Positions 11,019-20,470 of a DNA stretch of 64,000 nt are shown here, one piece after another; the first letter of the stretch is position 1, and each line of letters opens with the position of its first letter. The notes under the pieces were generated by a model, which worked only from the letters and a program-made list of their open reading frames with translations, searched no databases and had not been told where the DNA came from. Both the position numbers and the translations under genes were made by a program. The DNA is from Cycas panzhihuaensis (Eukaryota; Cycadophyta): positions 7,750,001 through 7,814,000 of the forward strand of contig CM041465.1 of assembly GCA_023213395.1 (NCBI GenBank). Direction: 5' to 3'.

Positions 11019-12110
11019 TCAAGGCGGCTCCTGCTGCCTCGGTCCTCCCAAAATTTCCTCGTTGATCTGTGTCAGGGTGGCAATAATGGCATCCTTCTCC
11101 TTTATTTTTTCCTCAAGGGCCGCAATCTCTGCTTTGTACCCTGCCTCCATGTCCTGAATCATCTGAATGATAGGTCCCGCTTTATCCTGCAGTGTAGGAG
11201 GTGCTGAGGGTTCTCCGACCTCTGCTGCTGCTGGGAAGTCTTCCCACTCTTCCCAGGATGCTTCTGCTTCTTCCTTCTCTTCTTCTTCTGTTTCCTCCTC
11301 CTCTTTCTTCCTCTTGCTACGATGATGAACAGCTTGCTTCGTCTGATGAGGAATAGGTGTTCCTGGTGTTTTTTGTAACCAGGTAAGCACCTTCTACATT
11401 TGCTTCTGAACTCGCCGTTTGGCTTCCATGCTCGTTGTTGTATCTGGGAACTCTGCTACCCACTGTTTGATGATTGGTTCCTCAGGAGAAATGGTAGTTC
11501 TAGTCAACTGAACTTCTGGACATTAGTAAAATAACATTGCCAAAAGCAATGAAGGATGGCAGAATGGATGTGTCTGGATTTCCTGTAACTGTTACCTCAT
11601 ATTCTCTGCCAAAAATTCTGACCAATTCATTCTTTCTCCATCCCTGATTTTTAATAATACCTACATCATGCCTCCCTGGATGTAGGTATACTTTCTCTTT
11701 GACAAAAACCTGAAATTAATAACTTTGGCCACTCACTGTAGTCTGTCGTATATAATGTCAACTACCCTGATTCCACCAGACATTATTTGAGTGTTAGGCT
11801 GGCATAATTCCCTCAGCCACATTTCCCTATCAACCTCTGACCTTTTTGTTCCCAATGGAACCTCTCCCTCCTTGGGAAGTCCAGTGATGGTATGGACTAT
11901 GTCTGCATCCATCTTAACCTTACTGTCGTTTGTTTTTAGGGCCATTAGGATTTGGTCCATTAATTCTGGGTCATAATACATAGGGTTGCAATAAATGTAG
12001 TCTTTCCAGCCAGCCTGCTTAACCTTAGTCTCAAATGCAGCTGGTAGAGCTTGAAGGTCCTATTTGAGTTTAGGAATGTAGGCCTCTTGGCACCCTGCTG
12101 TCCTCATCAT
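11019..12110 (-). pseudogene. G2 extra ORF downstream of integrase (ORF3)
   Basis: About 360 codons on the sense strand of G2, with a few stops. Beginning near 12110 (MMRTAGCQEAYIPKL), it contains MYYDPELMDQILMALK and TGLPKEGEVPLG (11733-11981), then IRVVDIIYDRLQ, FRFLSKRKYTYIQGG and KIRDGERMNWSEFL. It ends in an uninterrupted 123-codon piece (11019-11390): basic RSKRKK, an acidic Glu-rich run, and a heptad-like coiled coil (MIQDMEAGYKAEIAALEEKI). The middle resembles the N-terminal region of plant transposon ORFs annotated as putative plant transposon protein; this is from memory and unverified. Related elements often carry an extra ORF at this place. No envelope signature such as a signal peptide or membrane anchor is visible. 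Confidence 0.65.
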
Positions 12111-12284
12111 GGCTGTGGAGTTCCAGAGATAAGAAAGAAACCAAAGCGTACTAGTAGAACCGTACGTACGCACCTCTGTAGAACGCTTGCCGTTTCACTG
12201 TTTTGTGCACTGTGATACATACCCAAGCAAATCCTTGCGTGCCGTAGTCCGTTTCGCTCTGCGTACCACACAGGAATGTTCGAA

Positions 12285-12735
12285 GGTACGTAATAATTTG
12301 TCATTTTGCGTATTTTGTCTTATACGTGCCCTTGGTACGTATAATGTTAAAGGTTTTCATTATGCGTACTCGATTACATACTTTCTTTGGTACGTATAAT
12401 GTAAACAATCACTTAAGTATCTTTTACACAGTGCGTACCCGATTACGTACTTCGTTGGTACATATAATGCAAGATTTTAACTTACGCTCCTTTGCACTGT
12501 GCGTACCTGTCTGCGTACTTTTTAGGTACGTATAATGTAATTGAGCCACTTAAAGTTATTTATACTATACGTACCTACCCGCGTACTTTTTAGGTACGTA
12601 TAATGTAATTCCAAGTCACTTTTTTAAACTATGTGTACTTTAGTAAATTCCTTTGGTACGTATAGTGCATTTTCCACTTTTATCATCGCTTTTATTTACG
12701 TGCACAGTAACATACCTTTTCGACACGCATAATCG
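12285..12735. repeat. G2 tandem array, about 68-bp unit with GTACGTATAATG core
   Basis: The core GGTACGTATAATG (or a one-base variant) recurs at 12285, 12334, 12389, 12457, 12525, 12593 and 12655, with a decayed copy near 12720. Spacings are 49, 55, 68, 68, 68 and 62 bp. Each unit also carries one or two GCGTAC words about 20-30 bp before the core. The array lies between integrase and ORF3. Related GTACGTACG sequence also occurs at about 12162-12172. It is non-coding. Confidence 0.9.
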
Positions 12736-12949
12736 TAATTTGCTTGTATGCTGATGAATTTTCCTCTGATTTTTCTCAGATTATGCTACTATTACTTATA
12801 TCAGTAATGAGTTACGGTTATTTTTTTTTTTTTTCCAATTTTTTTTTTTCTATTTTTATATCCATACTGAACTGGATCATGGCTCAGTATTAAGGCAGTT
12901 GGTTGCCTCAACATCATGCAATACGCTATGGTACAACCAGCTGATCCTG
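12736..12949 (-). other. G2 spacer with T homopolymers
   Basis: No gene seen. Contains T runs at 12821-12834 and 12839-12849 (A runs on the element's sense strand) just downstream of the integrase C-terminus. Confidence 0.6.
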
Positions 12950-13864
12950 CTGGTAAGTTGGGCTACTTAATGTAGGGCTTGAGTCTGTTACCATTTACCC
13001 GTGTTGGTAGCAGAGGTCCGTCGATCTCTCGAAGCTACACCAATCCATTCTCAAAAATTCTTTCCGCGATATATGGTCCCAACCATCGCATCTTGAGTTT
13101 CCCGGGGTGCGTTTTGAATTTGCTGTCGTACAACAATACTTGATCACCTTCGTTGAATTGTGGTTTCCACAGATGGCGGTCATGCCATGCTTTTTGTCGC
13201 CGCTTTTCTATATGTTGCAACCAGTTTGCTAAGTGTCGTGTCTCTTCCAACCGTATTAAATCTTCCAGTCGTCGTTCCAAAGACTAAAGGTCATCTAATC
13301 GACATTGTATTGCCACTCGTAAGCTAGGTATCTCGAACTCGGTCAGAAGAATGGATTCCGTGCCATATACAAGTTGGAATGGGGTGCATCCGCGATCTTT
13401 TATATGTCGTACGAAAGGCCCATAGTACGGAGGGTAACTTCTCAGCCCAATCTGATCTGCCGATGTCGCATATCTTTCGTAAACAGTTTTCGATTATCTT
13501 GTTCGAGCTCTCCGCTTGACCATTGGCTCTCGGATAGTAGGGAGTTGATTTCCGATGGCTAATCATGAAGGTAGTTGTTAATGTTTCAATCGTTTAGTTG
13601 AGGAAGTGGGCACCTTGGTCACTGACGATCTCCAAAGGGCATCCAAATCGCGTGATTATTACCTCATACAGAAATCTTGCTGTGCTTTCTGCATCGGCTT
13701 TTCTCAATGCGCGTGCTTCCACCCATTTCGTCATATAATCAGTTGCCACCAGAATGTATCGAGCTTTTGATCTCCGCGCTGCTGGTTTGATTGGCCCCAC
13801 AAAGTCGAGTCCCCATCTTTTGAATGGTGCCAAAGGTAGTATGGGATGCAATGGTGCCAAAGGT
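12950..13864 (-). pseudogene. int: G2 integrase (core and C-terminal part)
   Basis: The frame at 13594-13878 holds the start of the catalytic core: LHPILPLAPFKRWGLDFVGP, ATDYMTKWVEARAL and IVSDQGAHFLN, giving the first two catalytic Asp. The next pieces (13324-13566) carry PYYPRANGQAESSNKII with the catalytic Glu, then the C-terminal fold MRWLGPYIAERIF (13035-13280) and LLPTRVNGNRLKPYI. The three pieces are in different frames or split by stops. The N-terminal HHCC zinc-binding region is absent because of the RNase H-integrase deletion. No chromodomain follows. Intact integrase would insert the cDNA. Confidence 0.88.
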
Positions 13865-13985
13865 TGACGCATCCACATGTACGTGAAAAGTTTTCTTCCA
13901 ATCTGGGAATCGCAGTATAGGCGCTGCTACAATGGCCTGTTTCAATGTTTCGAATGCTCGTTGCTAATCGTCTATCCATATCCAT
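13823..13985 (-). pseudogene. G2 RNase H start fused to integrase by deletion
   Basis: The minus-strand frame reads APILRFPDWKKTFHVHVDAS, the first strand of gypsy RNase H with its catalytic Asp, followed by TFG, and then sequence already in the integrase frame. The remainder of RNase H, the connection and the integrase zinc finger, normally over 1 kb, are missing. A 15-bp word occurs twice at the junction (13823-13837 and 13850-13864), consistent with a short-homology deletion. Confidence 0.8.
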
Positions 13986-14900
13986 TCAATATTCTTTTTT
14001 AGCAACTCTTCCAGAGGTCCAGATATATATGCATATCCTCTGATGAATTTTCTATAATATCCTGTCAAACCCAAAAAACCTTTCAGCTGCTTCCTCGTAC
14101 TTGGTGTCGGAAAGTGTAAAATGGCAGACACTTTTGCTGGATCCGTCAGCAATCCTTCTTTGCTGACTATATGCCCCAAGAGGTTTCCAAAGGGTACCAG
14201 AAATGTACACTTTTCTGGATTGAGACAGTTTATTTTCTCGACAGGTTTGCAACATTTCTCTCAAGTTTTCCATATGATTTTTCATTAACCCATACAATGT
14301 CCAATCGTCTAAGAATACAGCAACGTTTTCTCCAATACATTTTCAAAAAATATTAATCACAATCCGCTGGAATGTCGCTGGTGCATTCGTAAGACCGAAT
14401 GGCATTACCTTATAGGTGTACGTACCCCATTCTGTTACGAATGTTGTCTTTGCCTGATCTTCCGGGGCAATCTACACTTGATTGTACCCACTAAATCCGT
14501 CTGTGAATGAATAGATTTCATTCCTTCCAACTGCTTCCAAAATATCTTCCGTGAAAGGTAACGGAAATGGATCTTTTTTCGTCACTTTATTTCAACTGTC
14601 TGTAATCCACATAAACACAAATTTTTCCATTTTTCTTGGGAACTACTACTGTGGCTCACCCGATACCATAGTCGATTTCATATATATAACCCGCTTCCAA
14701 CATTTTATCAAGTTCTGCTTTTACTTTTTCTTTATATTTTGGATTCATCTGGTATGATCGTTTTTTTACTGGTTTAGTGTCTTCTACTAGATCAATATGA
14801 TACATTCCTATCTCCGGAGGAATACCTTTCAGGTCTTTATACGACTATGCGAACACATCACAGAATTCTTCGAATAACTGTTGAGCTTCTGCTACCGTTT
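13964..14900 (-). pseudogene. pol: G2 reverse transcriptase
   Basis: Minus-strand RT motifs in order: [72 protein letters not shown], catalytic FLDDWTLYG at about 14300-14315 (both Asp intact), then GHIVSKEGLL, DPAKVSAIL and FLGLTGYYRKFIRGYA of the thumb. FLDDW in place of the common YLDDI marks a distinct branch near Tat/Athila. A few stops and two frame changes break it. It would copy element RNA into DNA. Confidence 0.9.
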
Positions 14901-14907
14901 GGGAATC

Positions 14908-16491
14908 CTAATAGTTTCTAATTCGAATAAGCTTAGGATTTTCTGAATTACAAACATTAATCTCTGTAGTTTTCAACTTCGTTATACCCACATCTTCTAC
15001 ATTTTTGATTTTGTACCCTGGGGCATCTTCTACTTTTCTTTCTCCAACGGTGAATTCTGTAAACTCTGCAGGATAATTCACAAATTCTTCTTCTTCACTA
15101 TGTATGGATTCTACTGTTTCCTGATCTGTTAAATGCCGTTCTAGTTTGATGCTCATTATTCTGATGTGTTTCAGGATTTTGTTTATTTCTTGGTTTTCCG
15201 AGGTATGCCTAAAGGTTTTTATAAAAGATTCCCTTAGGTTTCCCCAAGTTATATCTAGGTTTTGCTCCCTTCCCAGGAACCAGTCTTTTGCTACTCTCCC
15301 CAAGGTGTGGTAGAAGTAGTTAGACCAATTCCGCTTAGGTATACTCAAAGATTTCCATTTTTGTTTACATGCCTGTATGTGTTTCTTAGGGTTATGACCT
15401 ACGTAGAATATTGGAATAGTTGGTTGGGTTAGATAATCGAATCGTATTTGAAACATCGTTTGCAAATCTTGCCAATTCCTAAGAGTATGTTGGTGAGCTA
15501 AGTACCAGTACCAAGCTCTCCCTCGCAAGGTTAGGATTAGGTCTTGCTGCCATTGGGTTTTATCCCAATTTCCCTGATCTATCCAATACTCAACGCAGTG
15601 TGTTAAATGGGTAGTCCCATATAACTGTTCCCCATAGAATGGTTTAACGTAATCCCTAATGTAGATTTGATCGTTTGTTTTCTCTGGAATAGTGATTTTA
15701 CTTCCTAGACCAGACTCACTAAAAGTACTTACCAGTAATCCTCCTTCCATTTCCCTAGTTTTGGCGCCAATGGTTGGAAGAGATTTATGGCTGGGTGGGT
15801 GTACTTCTAAGGAAGAAGAGGAAGGGATATTACTTCCTTCCTCAGGTTGTAATAAGGGGGGGGGGGGGGGGGGTAGGGAATCTACCTCAGGACCCACGCT
15901 TGAACTAGATGGGATGTCAGGGTTACTACTAACTAGAAAAAAATTGTGAAAATTACTAGGTAAGCTGAGGGTTGGTTGGTCTAGGTTGTTACCAATTTCC
16001 AAATGATCGTTAGTCAGCATATATTCAAAAGAATTTAAATTATTATCAATGTTTACAGATACACATTTAGATAACAAATTACATCTATGAGAAGAAGAGT
16101 TTACTTCATATGCATCCTGAAGCCAGTAATCCACGAACATCATACCGTGTTCGTCATCCGAAGAGTTGTATATTTCTTTGAGATCCGTTGGTTCTTCACG
16201 CTGGTGGTTATTTGATGTGGTGGGTCCTTCTGCCATGTGAAAGATATGTTCTTCCCCAATGGAAGAAAATGTCGTGTCGCTTGTTACCATAGTGCTGGAT
16301 CCTTCATCTGGAATTACTTCAATCGAACTTCTTCCCAGCATTAGAAGTACCATTTTGTTGTTGTTGTCTGATAGAGTGAAGGTTACCTTTTCCCAATTCT
16401 GAAGGCATTGTGTTTTGTATAACCAGGGCCTTCCTAATAATCTTAGGGTAGGGTGTGGCTCCTTTCTCCGTTTCCACAATTGTGAAGTCAA
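14908..16491 (-). CDS. G2 spacer ORF between protease and RT with two capsid-like modules
   Basis: An uninterrupted 527-codon frame, the longest in the window. Residues about 17-47 still carry the LLGRPWLY block that follows plant gypsy protease, in a frame different from the protease itself. Residues 60-270 are low-complexity and Ser/Pro-rich, with a run of six prolines from an 18-base C run. Residues about 280-353 (LILTLRGRAWYWY, NWQDLQTMFQIRF) and 362-445 (FYVGHNPKKHIQACKQKWK, FYHTLGRVAKDWF, ITWGNLRESFIKTF) each look like the core of retrotransposon gag: L-x-G-x-A-x-x-W-[YF], then W-x-x-L-x-x-x-F-x-x-x-F. The C-terminus is acidic. Gag-like modules here are additional to the normal gag at 17.7-18.9 kb. 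Role unknown; the start codon is chosen only by frame. Confidence 0.75.
   Translation of the reverse strand: MTSQLWKRRKEPHPTLRLLGRPWLYKTQCLQNWEKVTFTLSDNNNKMVLLMLGRSSIEVIPDEGSSTMVTSDTTFSSIGEEHIFHMAEGPTTSNNHQREEPTDLKEIYNSSDDEHGMMFVDYWLQDAYEVNSSSHRCNLLSKCVSVNIDNNLNSFEYMLTNDHLEIGNNLDQPTLSLPSNFHNFFLVSSNPDIPSSSSVGPEVDSLPPPPPPLLQPEEGSNIPSSSSLEVHPPSHKSLPTIGAKTREMEGGLLVSTFSESGLGSKITIPEKTNDQIYIRDYVKPFYGEQLYGTTHLTHCVEYWIDQGNWDKTQWQQDLILTLRGRAWYWYLAHQHTLRNWQDLQTMFQIRFDYLTQPTIPIFYVGHNPKKHIQACKQKWKSLSIPKRNWSNYFYHTLGRVAKDWFLGREQNLDITWGNLRESFIKTFRHTSENQEINKILKHIRIMSIKLERHLTDQETVESIHSEEEEFVNYPAEFTEFTVGERKVEDAPGYKIKNVEDVGITKLKTTEINVCNSENPKLIRIRNY
15856..15873. repeat. 18-base G homopolymer inside the spacer ORF
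   Basis: Eighteen consecutive G on the plus strand (C on the coding strand), encoding six Pro. A single-base length change would shift the 527-codon frame, so its length in this assembly deserves care. Confidence 0.9.
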
Positions 16492-16700
16492 TTCTTACCA
16501 CTATCCCTGCCACGTCTACTTTGATATTGGTCAATCTGCCCATAGGTCGTACCAATAGCTCATTAGCCAACTTCAGCGAATAAGTCGCTGCTTCCAACTT
16601 CGGGCTTCCCAATTTACGCCATGTTGCAGCTGGTAACACATTTACTGCTGCGCCTCCATCCACAATTACTCATGTGAATGTTTCTCCCAAGACTGACATG
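16319..16700 (-). pseudogene. G2 aspartic protease
   Basis: The frame reads VIVDGGAAVNVLPAATWRKL, with D-G-G in place of D-S/T-G as is usual for the Tat/Athila side of gypsy, then TNIKVDVAGIVVRIDFTIVE and ATPYPKI. A stop lies four residues before the active site. The conserved LLGRPWLY block that should follow is in another frame, so a small indel near 16440 separates the active site from the rest. Confidence 0.8.
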
Positions 16701-16735
16701 GTTACCATTGGATCCATGTCGAATGATGGTATAAT

Positions 16736-17690
16736 TTATTTCAAACTTTTGGTAATTCTTTTCTGTAACACTCCTCCTTTGATCCAATCAATAACTTGAG
16801 ACAGAAGAATAGTTAATTGTAACTGTTTCACTAGATTTTCCATCAATAGCAACATTCTGGGAATATCTTCTGCTGGTAATCCTTTAAACAACTCTTCCAT
16901 TTGCACCATTTGGGGTTTTGTCGTAGGTTCTTCTGGTAGTTTTTCTGGCTCTTTTTGTTTATTTTTCCGAACATAAACATATTTTGTTTCCGGTTTACCC
17001 ATTGGTAGTATATTCTCTTCCTGGACTAAACCATCTAACACTTGTTTTGCTTGTTTGTACCGATCCATTTCTGTTAGGGGGTTTGGATATCCTTCATCCA
17101 ATTTCTCTTTCTGTTTGTTCTGTAATTTTACATTCTTAGTTTCTGGCATGATTGTCATTAGGTTAGTCGCTTTAGCTTTACCCTTACAATCCTATGTTTT
17201 GTGGTCGTTTGGGCCAGAGTTACTGCATACGAACGGCTTCTATTCGTATTCTTACTTCATTGGGCATTCAGACTTCCAGTGCCTGAACTATAGACAGATG
17301 AGGCATCTCCCCATCGACTGTTTCTTCCTCGAGGGTTCTGGTGTGCCCCTCATTGTATACACATTCCGAGGTGGGTTGCCTCTTCCCCGACCTCGACCTC
17401 TGAATGCTTTTCCCCTGGGATTGTAGAAACAATCCTTGGTTGTATGTGAGGTTGGCACCACTTCTCCTGTTGGTGCGTCGCACTATTTTTTAAATTCAAA
17501 TCACATTCCTGGGTGGTATGTGAGTTTTCTTCACAAATGTGGCACCACTTAGTTACTCTTCCAGTGTGCTCTTTCTTTTTGGGCGTCTCTTCTTCTTCCC
17601 GGCTATTTCTGATTTTCAATCTTGCTACCTCTTTTCTTAGTGCCTCCAATTCTGATTCCTCTTCTGCTACTCCTACCTGGCAGAAGGGTC
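16736..17690 (-). pseudogene. gag: G2 zinc knuckles and gag-protease linker
   Basis: The frame at 17350-17649 holds an intact CCHC knuckle, CHICEENSHTTQEC (C-x2-C-x4-H-x4-C), which binds element RNA. A second knuckle near 17190-17230 is broken: the second Cys reads Ser (CSNSGPNDHKT) and a stop precedes its last Cys. From 17158 to 16736 follows a charged 140-codon Lys/Glu/Pro-rich linker without recognised domain, running toward the protease. Confidence 0.75.
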
Positions 17691-17694
17691 GGTT

Positions 17695-18909
17695 TTATTG
17701 GTTTTGCTTCAGCTCTCTAATCTTGTCTTGTAATCTTAACATCAAGGAATCTTGTCCTCCTGCTTGGGTGTCCATTTCCATCTCAAAATCTAATGCCAGA
17801 TCCTGAGCATTCTTAAATGACTTTAACGGATGAGCATGCATCATGGCTCGCAACTTTTCATTCAGCCCTCTTACGAAGTAATTCTTCATATTATGATCTG
17901 TTATTGTCTCATTGATCATGCTCGCTGCAATAATCTTCATTTAGCTAATGTAAGTTAGGACGGATTCCCTTGGCCTCTGCCTGATCTCTCGTAGTGCGAT
18001 TTCCACAGCTTCATTACTGCGAAACTTTTGAAATCTTTCTTCAAATGCTTTCTTAATCTTCACCCATGGCTCATTCTTGTTTGTTTCCGTATACCAAGCC
18101 AAGGGTACTCCTCTCAATGTATAGGCGAAGCGTGCTTTGATTTCATCTTCATCTATAATCTTTTTGACATCAATGAGGTTCTGAAATAGATACACATACT
18201 CTGCTGCATCCGAAGTGTCATTAAAGATTAGTTTCCTAAAATCTCTATAATTATCCATTTTGGGAGATTGCAACTGTCCCCCACCTGATGGTGATTTTTC
18301 CCCTCCTCCATCCTTTGGGGATGCACTGGGAGTAACTACCGCTGTACTCTCTTTCCCAAAGAGCAGATTCTTAAATGGAGTTTTTATGTGTATAGGTTCC
18401 ACTACACTTGGAACTTGTATAGTCAATGGCGTTACCGTAATGTAAGATTGATCAGATCCCCTTTCTGTCAAATCTTCAAAAAGCTGTCTCGTTAGCTTGT
18501 TCTCCCAATATGCTGAGAGACCTTCCTCCACCTTCTTATCGCTGTCACCTAGGTCCTTTGGGCTATCCTCCACTAGTATACTTCCCTCTGTTAGGATCTC
18601 TTTACGTTTTTCATCCACTTTTGGCTTCCCTTCAATCTCCGGGCTAAACAAATTATCTCTGATAGGGGCTGGTATCAATACCATGCGTTTGCCATGGGTT
18701 TCCTCTTCCTTAGGTGTATGGGCTCCACTTGCCTCAGATCCTTCAACGGACTGTCCCTTAGTCTCATTGTTTTGTGAACTTAATCTCCTCGCCCTTCTGA
18801 GTTTTGCTTCTTTTAACCATCTTAGTGCCCTTTGTCCGCTGGTTTCCTTTTCCTTGGGTGAAGTATCCTTCTGGGGCTCTTCCGACCTTGAAGGCCTCTT
18901 AGGTGGCAT
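17695..18909 (-). pseudogene. gag: G2 gag polyprotein, N-terminal and capsid part
   Basis: Starts MPPKRPSRSEEPQKDTSPKE at 18909, about 140 bases after the 5' LTR. Residues 1-150 are basic and charged, with an amphipathic QRALRWLKEAKLRRARR stretch. The capsid core lies at about residues 235-320: FNDTSDAAEYVYLFQNLID, ARFAYTLRGVPLAWY, WVKIKKAFEERFQKF. One in-frame stop at 17941-17943 interrupts it; the same frame continues for 81 more codons (NYFVRGLNEKLRAMMHA). The stop is TAA where CAA (Gln) is likely. This is the ordinary structural protein of the element. Confidence 0.88.
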
Positions 18910-19035
18910 TGGAAGGTTCCCCGCATCGGTGGCTTAGTTACAGCCCGCCATCACGACGGCAACCAGGGTCCTCTGCCCTTTACACAATCTTTTCCTTTGA
19001 AACCCCTAGGCCCTGTCCCTCCTCAATGGACGTAG

Positions 19036-19048
19036 GCAACAGAACCAA
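19036..19048 (-). promoter_or_regulatory. G2 candidate primer binding site
   Basis: Directly inside the 5' LTR the minus strand reads TTGGTTCTGTTGCC. It is not the initiator tRNA-Met site used by the other elements here. It shares TGG and GTTGCC with the tRNA-Asp-type site TGGCGCCGTTGCC of many Athila/Tat relatives, with mismatches between. Confidence 0.4.
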
Positions 19049-19864
19049 TGTTGACTGGGAGATTCCACACCCTTTGTGGAATCAATGCACTTGTCAAGGT
19101 TACACAGCGCTATAGTCTAGTTTCAGGATACTGTCAACATGGTTATTCACATACATTCCACATACATTCCATATATAATTCACAGAATGGTACACAACAG
19201 TACAGAAATCAATACAATCAGCAAATCATCATCACAACACCAAGAATACACCAATTCCAACATAACTCTTCCTTTTATTAAGTCAACAGTTCATTTACAC
19301 AGAGGCTGGAATGCATTCCTGAGCATTCCAACAAAGATACGATCTTCTTTGCTACAATGCGTGCCAGATGGTACTTATCATACAATGATGCTCCAAATTG
19401 TCATGCATCGTCTTACGCACCCTTGCATACCCATGATATCTGGCTCTCACCCTAACCAGGTGAATCATGCGTACCTCCTTAAGTACTCATGCTGGTACCT
19501 TTTGGCTGAAGGGTTATGAATGTCTATCATAACCATACCCTTTCAGTCATGCGTACCTCTTTACTTAATCACTTTGTTTAGCCTTAATTAATTAATCCTT
19601 TGGGTCCGTACATCTGTGCGTATGTCTGGCATCTCAACAGGTCTTCACCGTCCCTCGAGTCATGCATCACATTGCTTGGTTCCGCTCACCGGTATGTTTC
19701 TCACATACGTGCCTGTGCACGCACCGCCATACGCATTCTAGAATGCTTATTTTTCCGACGCTTTTGCCTCGCGTGCATTCTGCATTTGGCCCCACTGCAT
19801 AACTCGGGTTATCTGACCTACCTCTGGTCCTCACACAACCATTGGATCACTTTTGACTCCAACA
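19049..19864 (-). repeat. G2 5' LTR (right)
   Basis: An 816-bp LTR. Plus-strand start TGTTGACTGGGAG and end CTCCAACA, followed by the AATCT target duplication (19865-19869). Many CGTAC words of the left LTR appear here as CATAC, TGTGC or CATGC. The divergence is concentrated in the last 350 bases before the shared terminal 75. Confidence 0.95.
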
Positions 19865-20207
19865 AATCTCCTAAAGGAAGAGGATAAAACCTTAGAAATT
19901 AAGGATAATTTCATAAAAAATAAGGTTAAACTTATCAAGGTCAAGGGCAAGAACATTACTACCAAAGCTAAGGATAAGGTTTTAGACCTTAAGGAAGAGA
20001 TATAAGACAAAGTCCAAGGGGAAGAAATCAATGACAAAGAGGGAGGAGTCTTAGAGGTAGAGGAACAATGTAATATTCATATTGTCATGGAAGTTGGCAC
20101 TTAAAAATGAATAGTTTCATAAAAAGATCCAACATGCAAAGAGAAGTAACTAATACAATAGTTGAAGAACTAAGGAAAAATAAGAGACACTTCCTATCAA
20201 GTATAAT
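19865..20207 (+). pseudogene. gag: C gag C-terminal tail
   Basis: Continuation of C gag after G2. The frame is rich in Gly, Arg and Gln (RGRNQ, RGRSLRGRG) with many TAA stops where Gln is likely, as in nucleic-acid-binding gag tails. Near 20075-20120 a degraded zinc knuckle reads YSYCHGSWHLKMNS, with C-x4-H spacing but two Cys lost. It is cut by the LINE at 20208. Confidence 0.7.
20190..20207. repeat. LINE target-site duplication, left copy
   Basis: CTTCCTATCAAGTATAAT, matched at 27117-27134 by CTTCCTATCAACTCTAAT (16 of 18). Variable-length duplications of this size are typical of L1 insertion. The left copy is followed by a short T-rich tract, the A-tail on the minus strand. Confidence 0.85.
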
Positions 20208-20470
20208 TTCTTTTTTTGATAAGGTTTAACTAAATGGGGGGTTAAAAGGGGGCCCTAACACCTATACAAGATCTGCCAGAGCAACACCAGAAATCAGCCG
20301 TGACAAGCCCACAGCCTAGCTATCTAAAATAATTTATCCTATCAAACCAATCATCGCTAGATCTTAACCTCCCAAATCCTTTCTAACTAGACCCATAATC
20401 TCTTTAGGAAGATCGTCCTTCTAGACCTCAAACCTTCCAAACTGGGCTCCCTAATTAACTAACCTATCAG
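20208..20470 (-). other. LINE 3' UTR and tail
   Basis: Downstream of RNase H. On the minus strand it ends GGTTTAACTAAATGGGG-like sequence in reverse, then AACCTTATCAAAAAAAG, close to the usual 3' terminus of plant L1 elements. The A tail is only about seven bases. Confidence 0.6.

Larger units (their letters stand above)
10103..19864 (-). mobile_element. G2: Ty3/gypsy (Tat/Athila-related) element with extra ORFs
   Basis: A 9.76-kb element with two LTRs and a perfect 5-bp target duplication, inserted in the gag of C. The minus-strand order is 5' LTR, gag, zinc knuckles, protease, a 527-codon ORF with capsid-like modules, RT, truncated RNase H fused to the integrase core, a 68-bp tandem array, an extra ORF, 3' LTR. 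The RT box is FLDDW and the protease box DGGAAVN, both of the Tat/Athila side of gypsy. It is less AT-rich, richer in CG and less broken than its neighbours, so probably younger, but it still has stops, small frameshifts and an internal deletion. Confidence 0.92.

Noticed and set aside
11019-11390. G2 extra ORF as an envelope protein
   Set aside because: No signal peptide, membrane anchor or cleavage motif can be seen; it is acidic with a coiled coil.
12285-12735. The GTACGTATAATG array read as a CRISPR array or as bacterial -10 promoter elements (TATAAT)
   Set aside because: Units are whole-length degenerate repeats without unique spacers, there are no cas genes, and the context is a plant LTR retrotransposon.
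18260-18937. Plus-strand ORFs of 61 and 146 codons opposite G2 gag
   Set aside because: They are antisense shadows of the gag frame.
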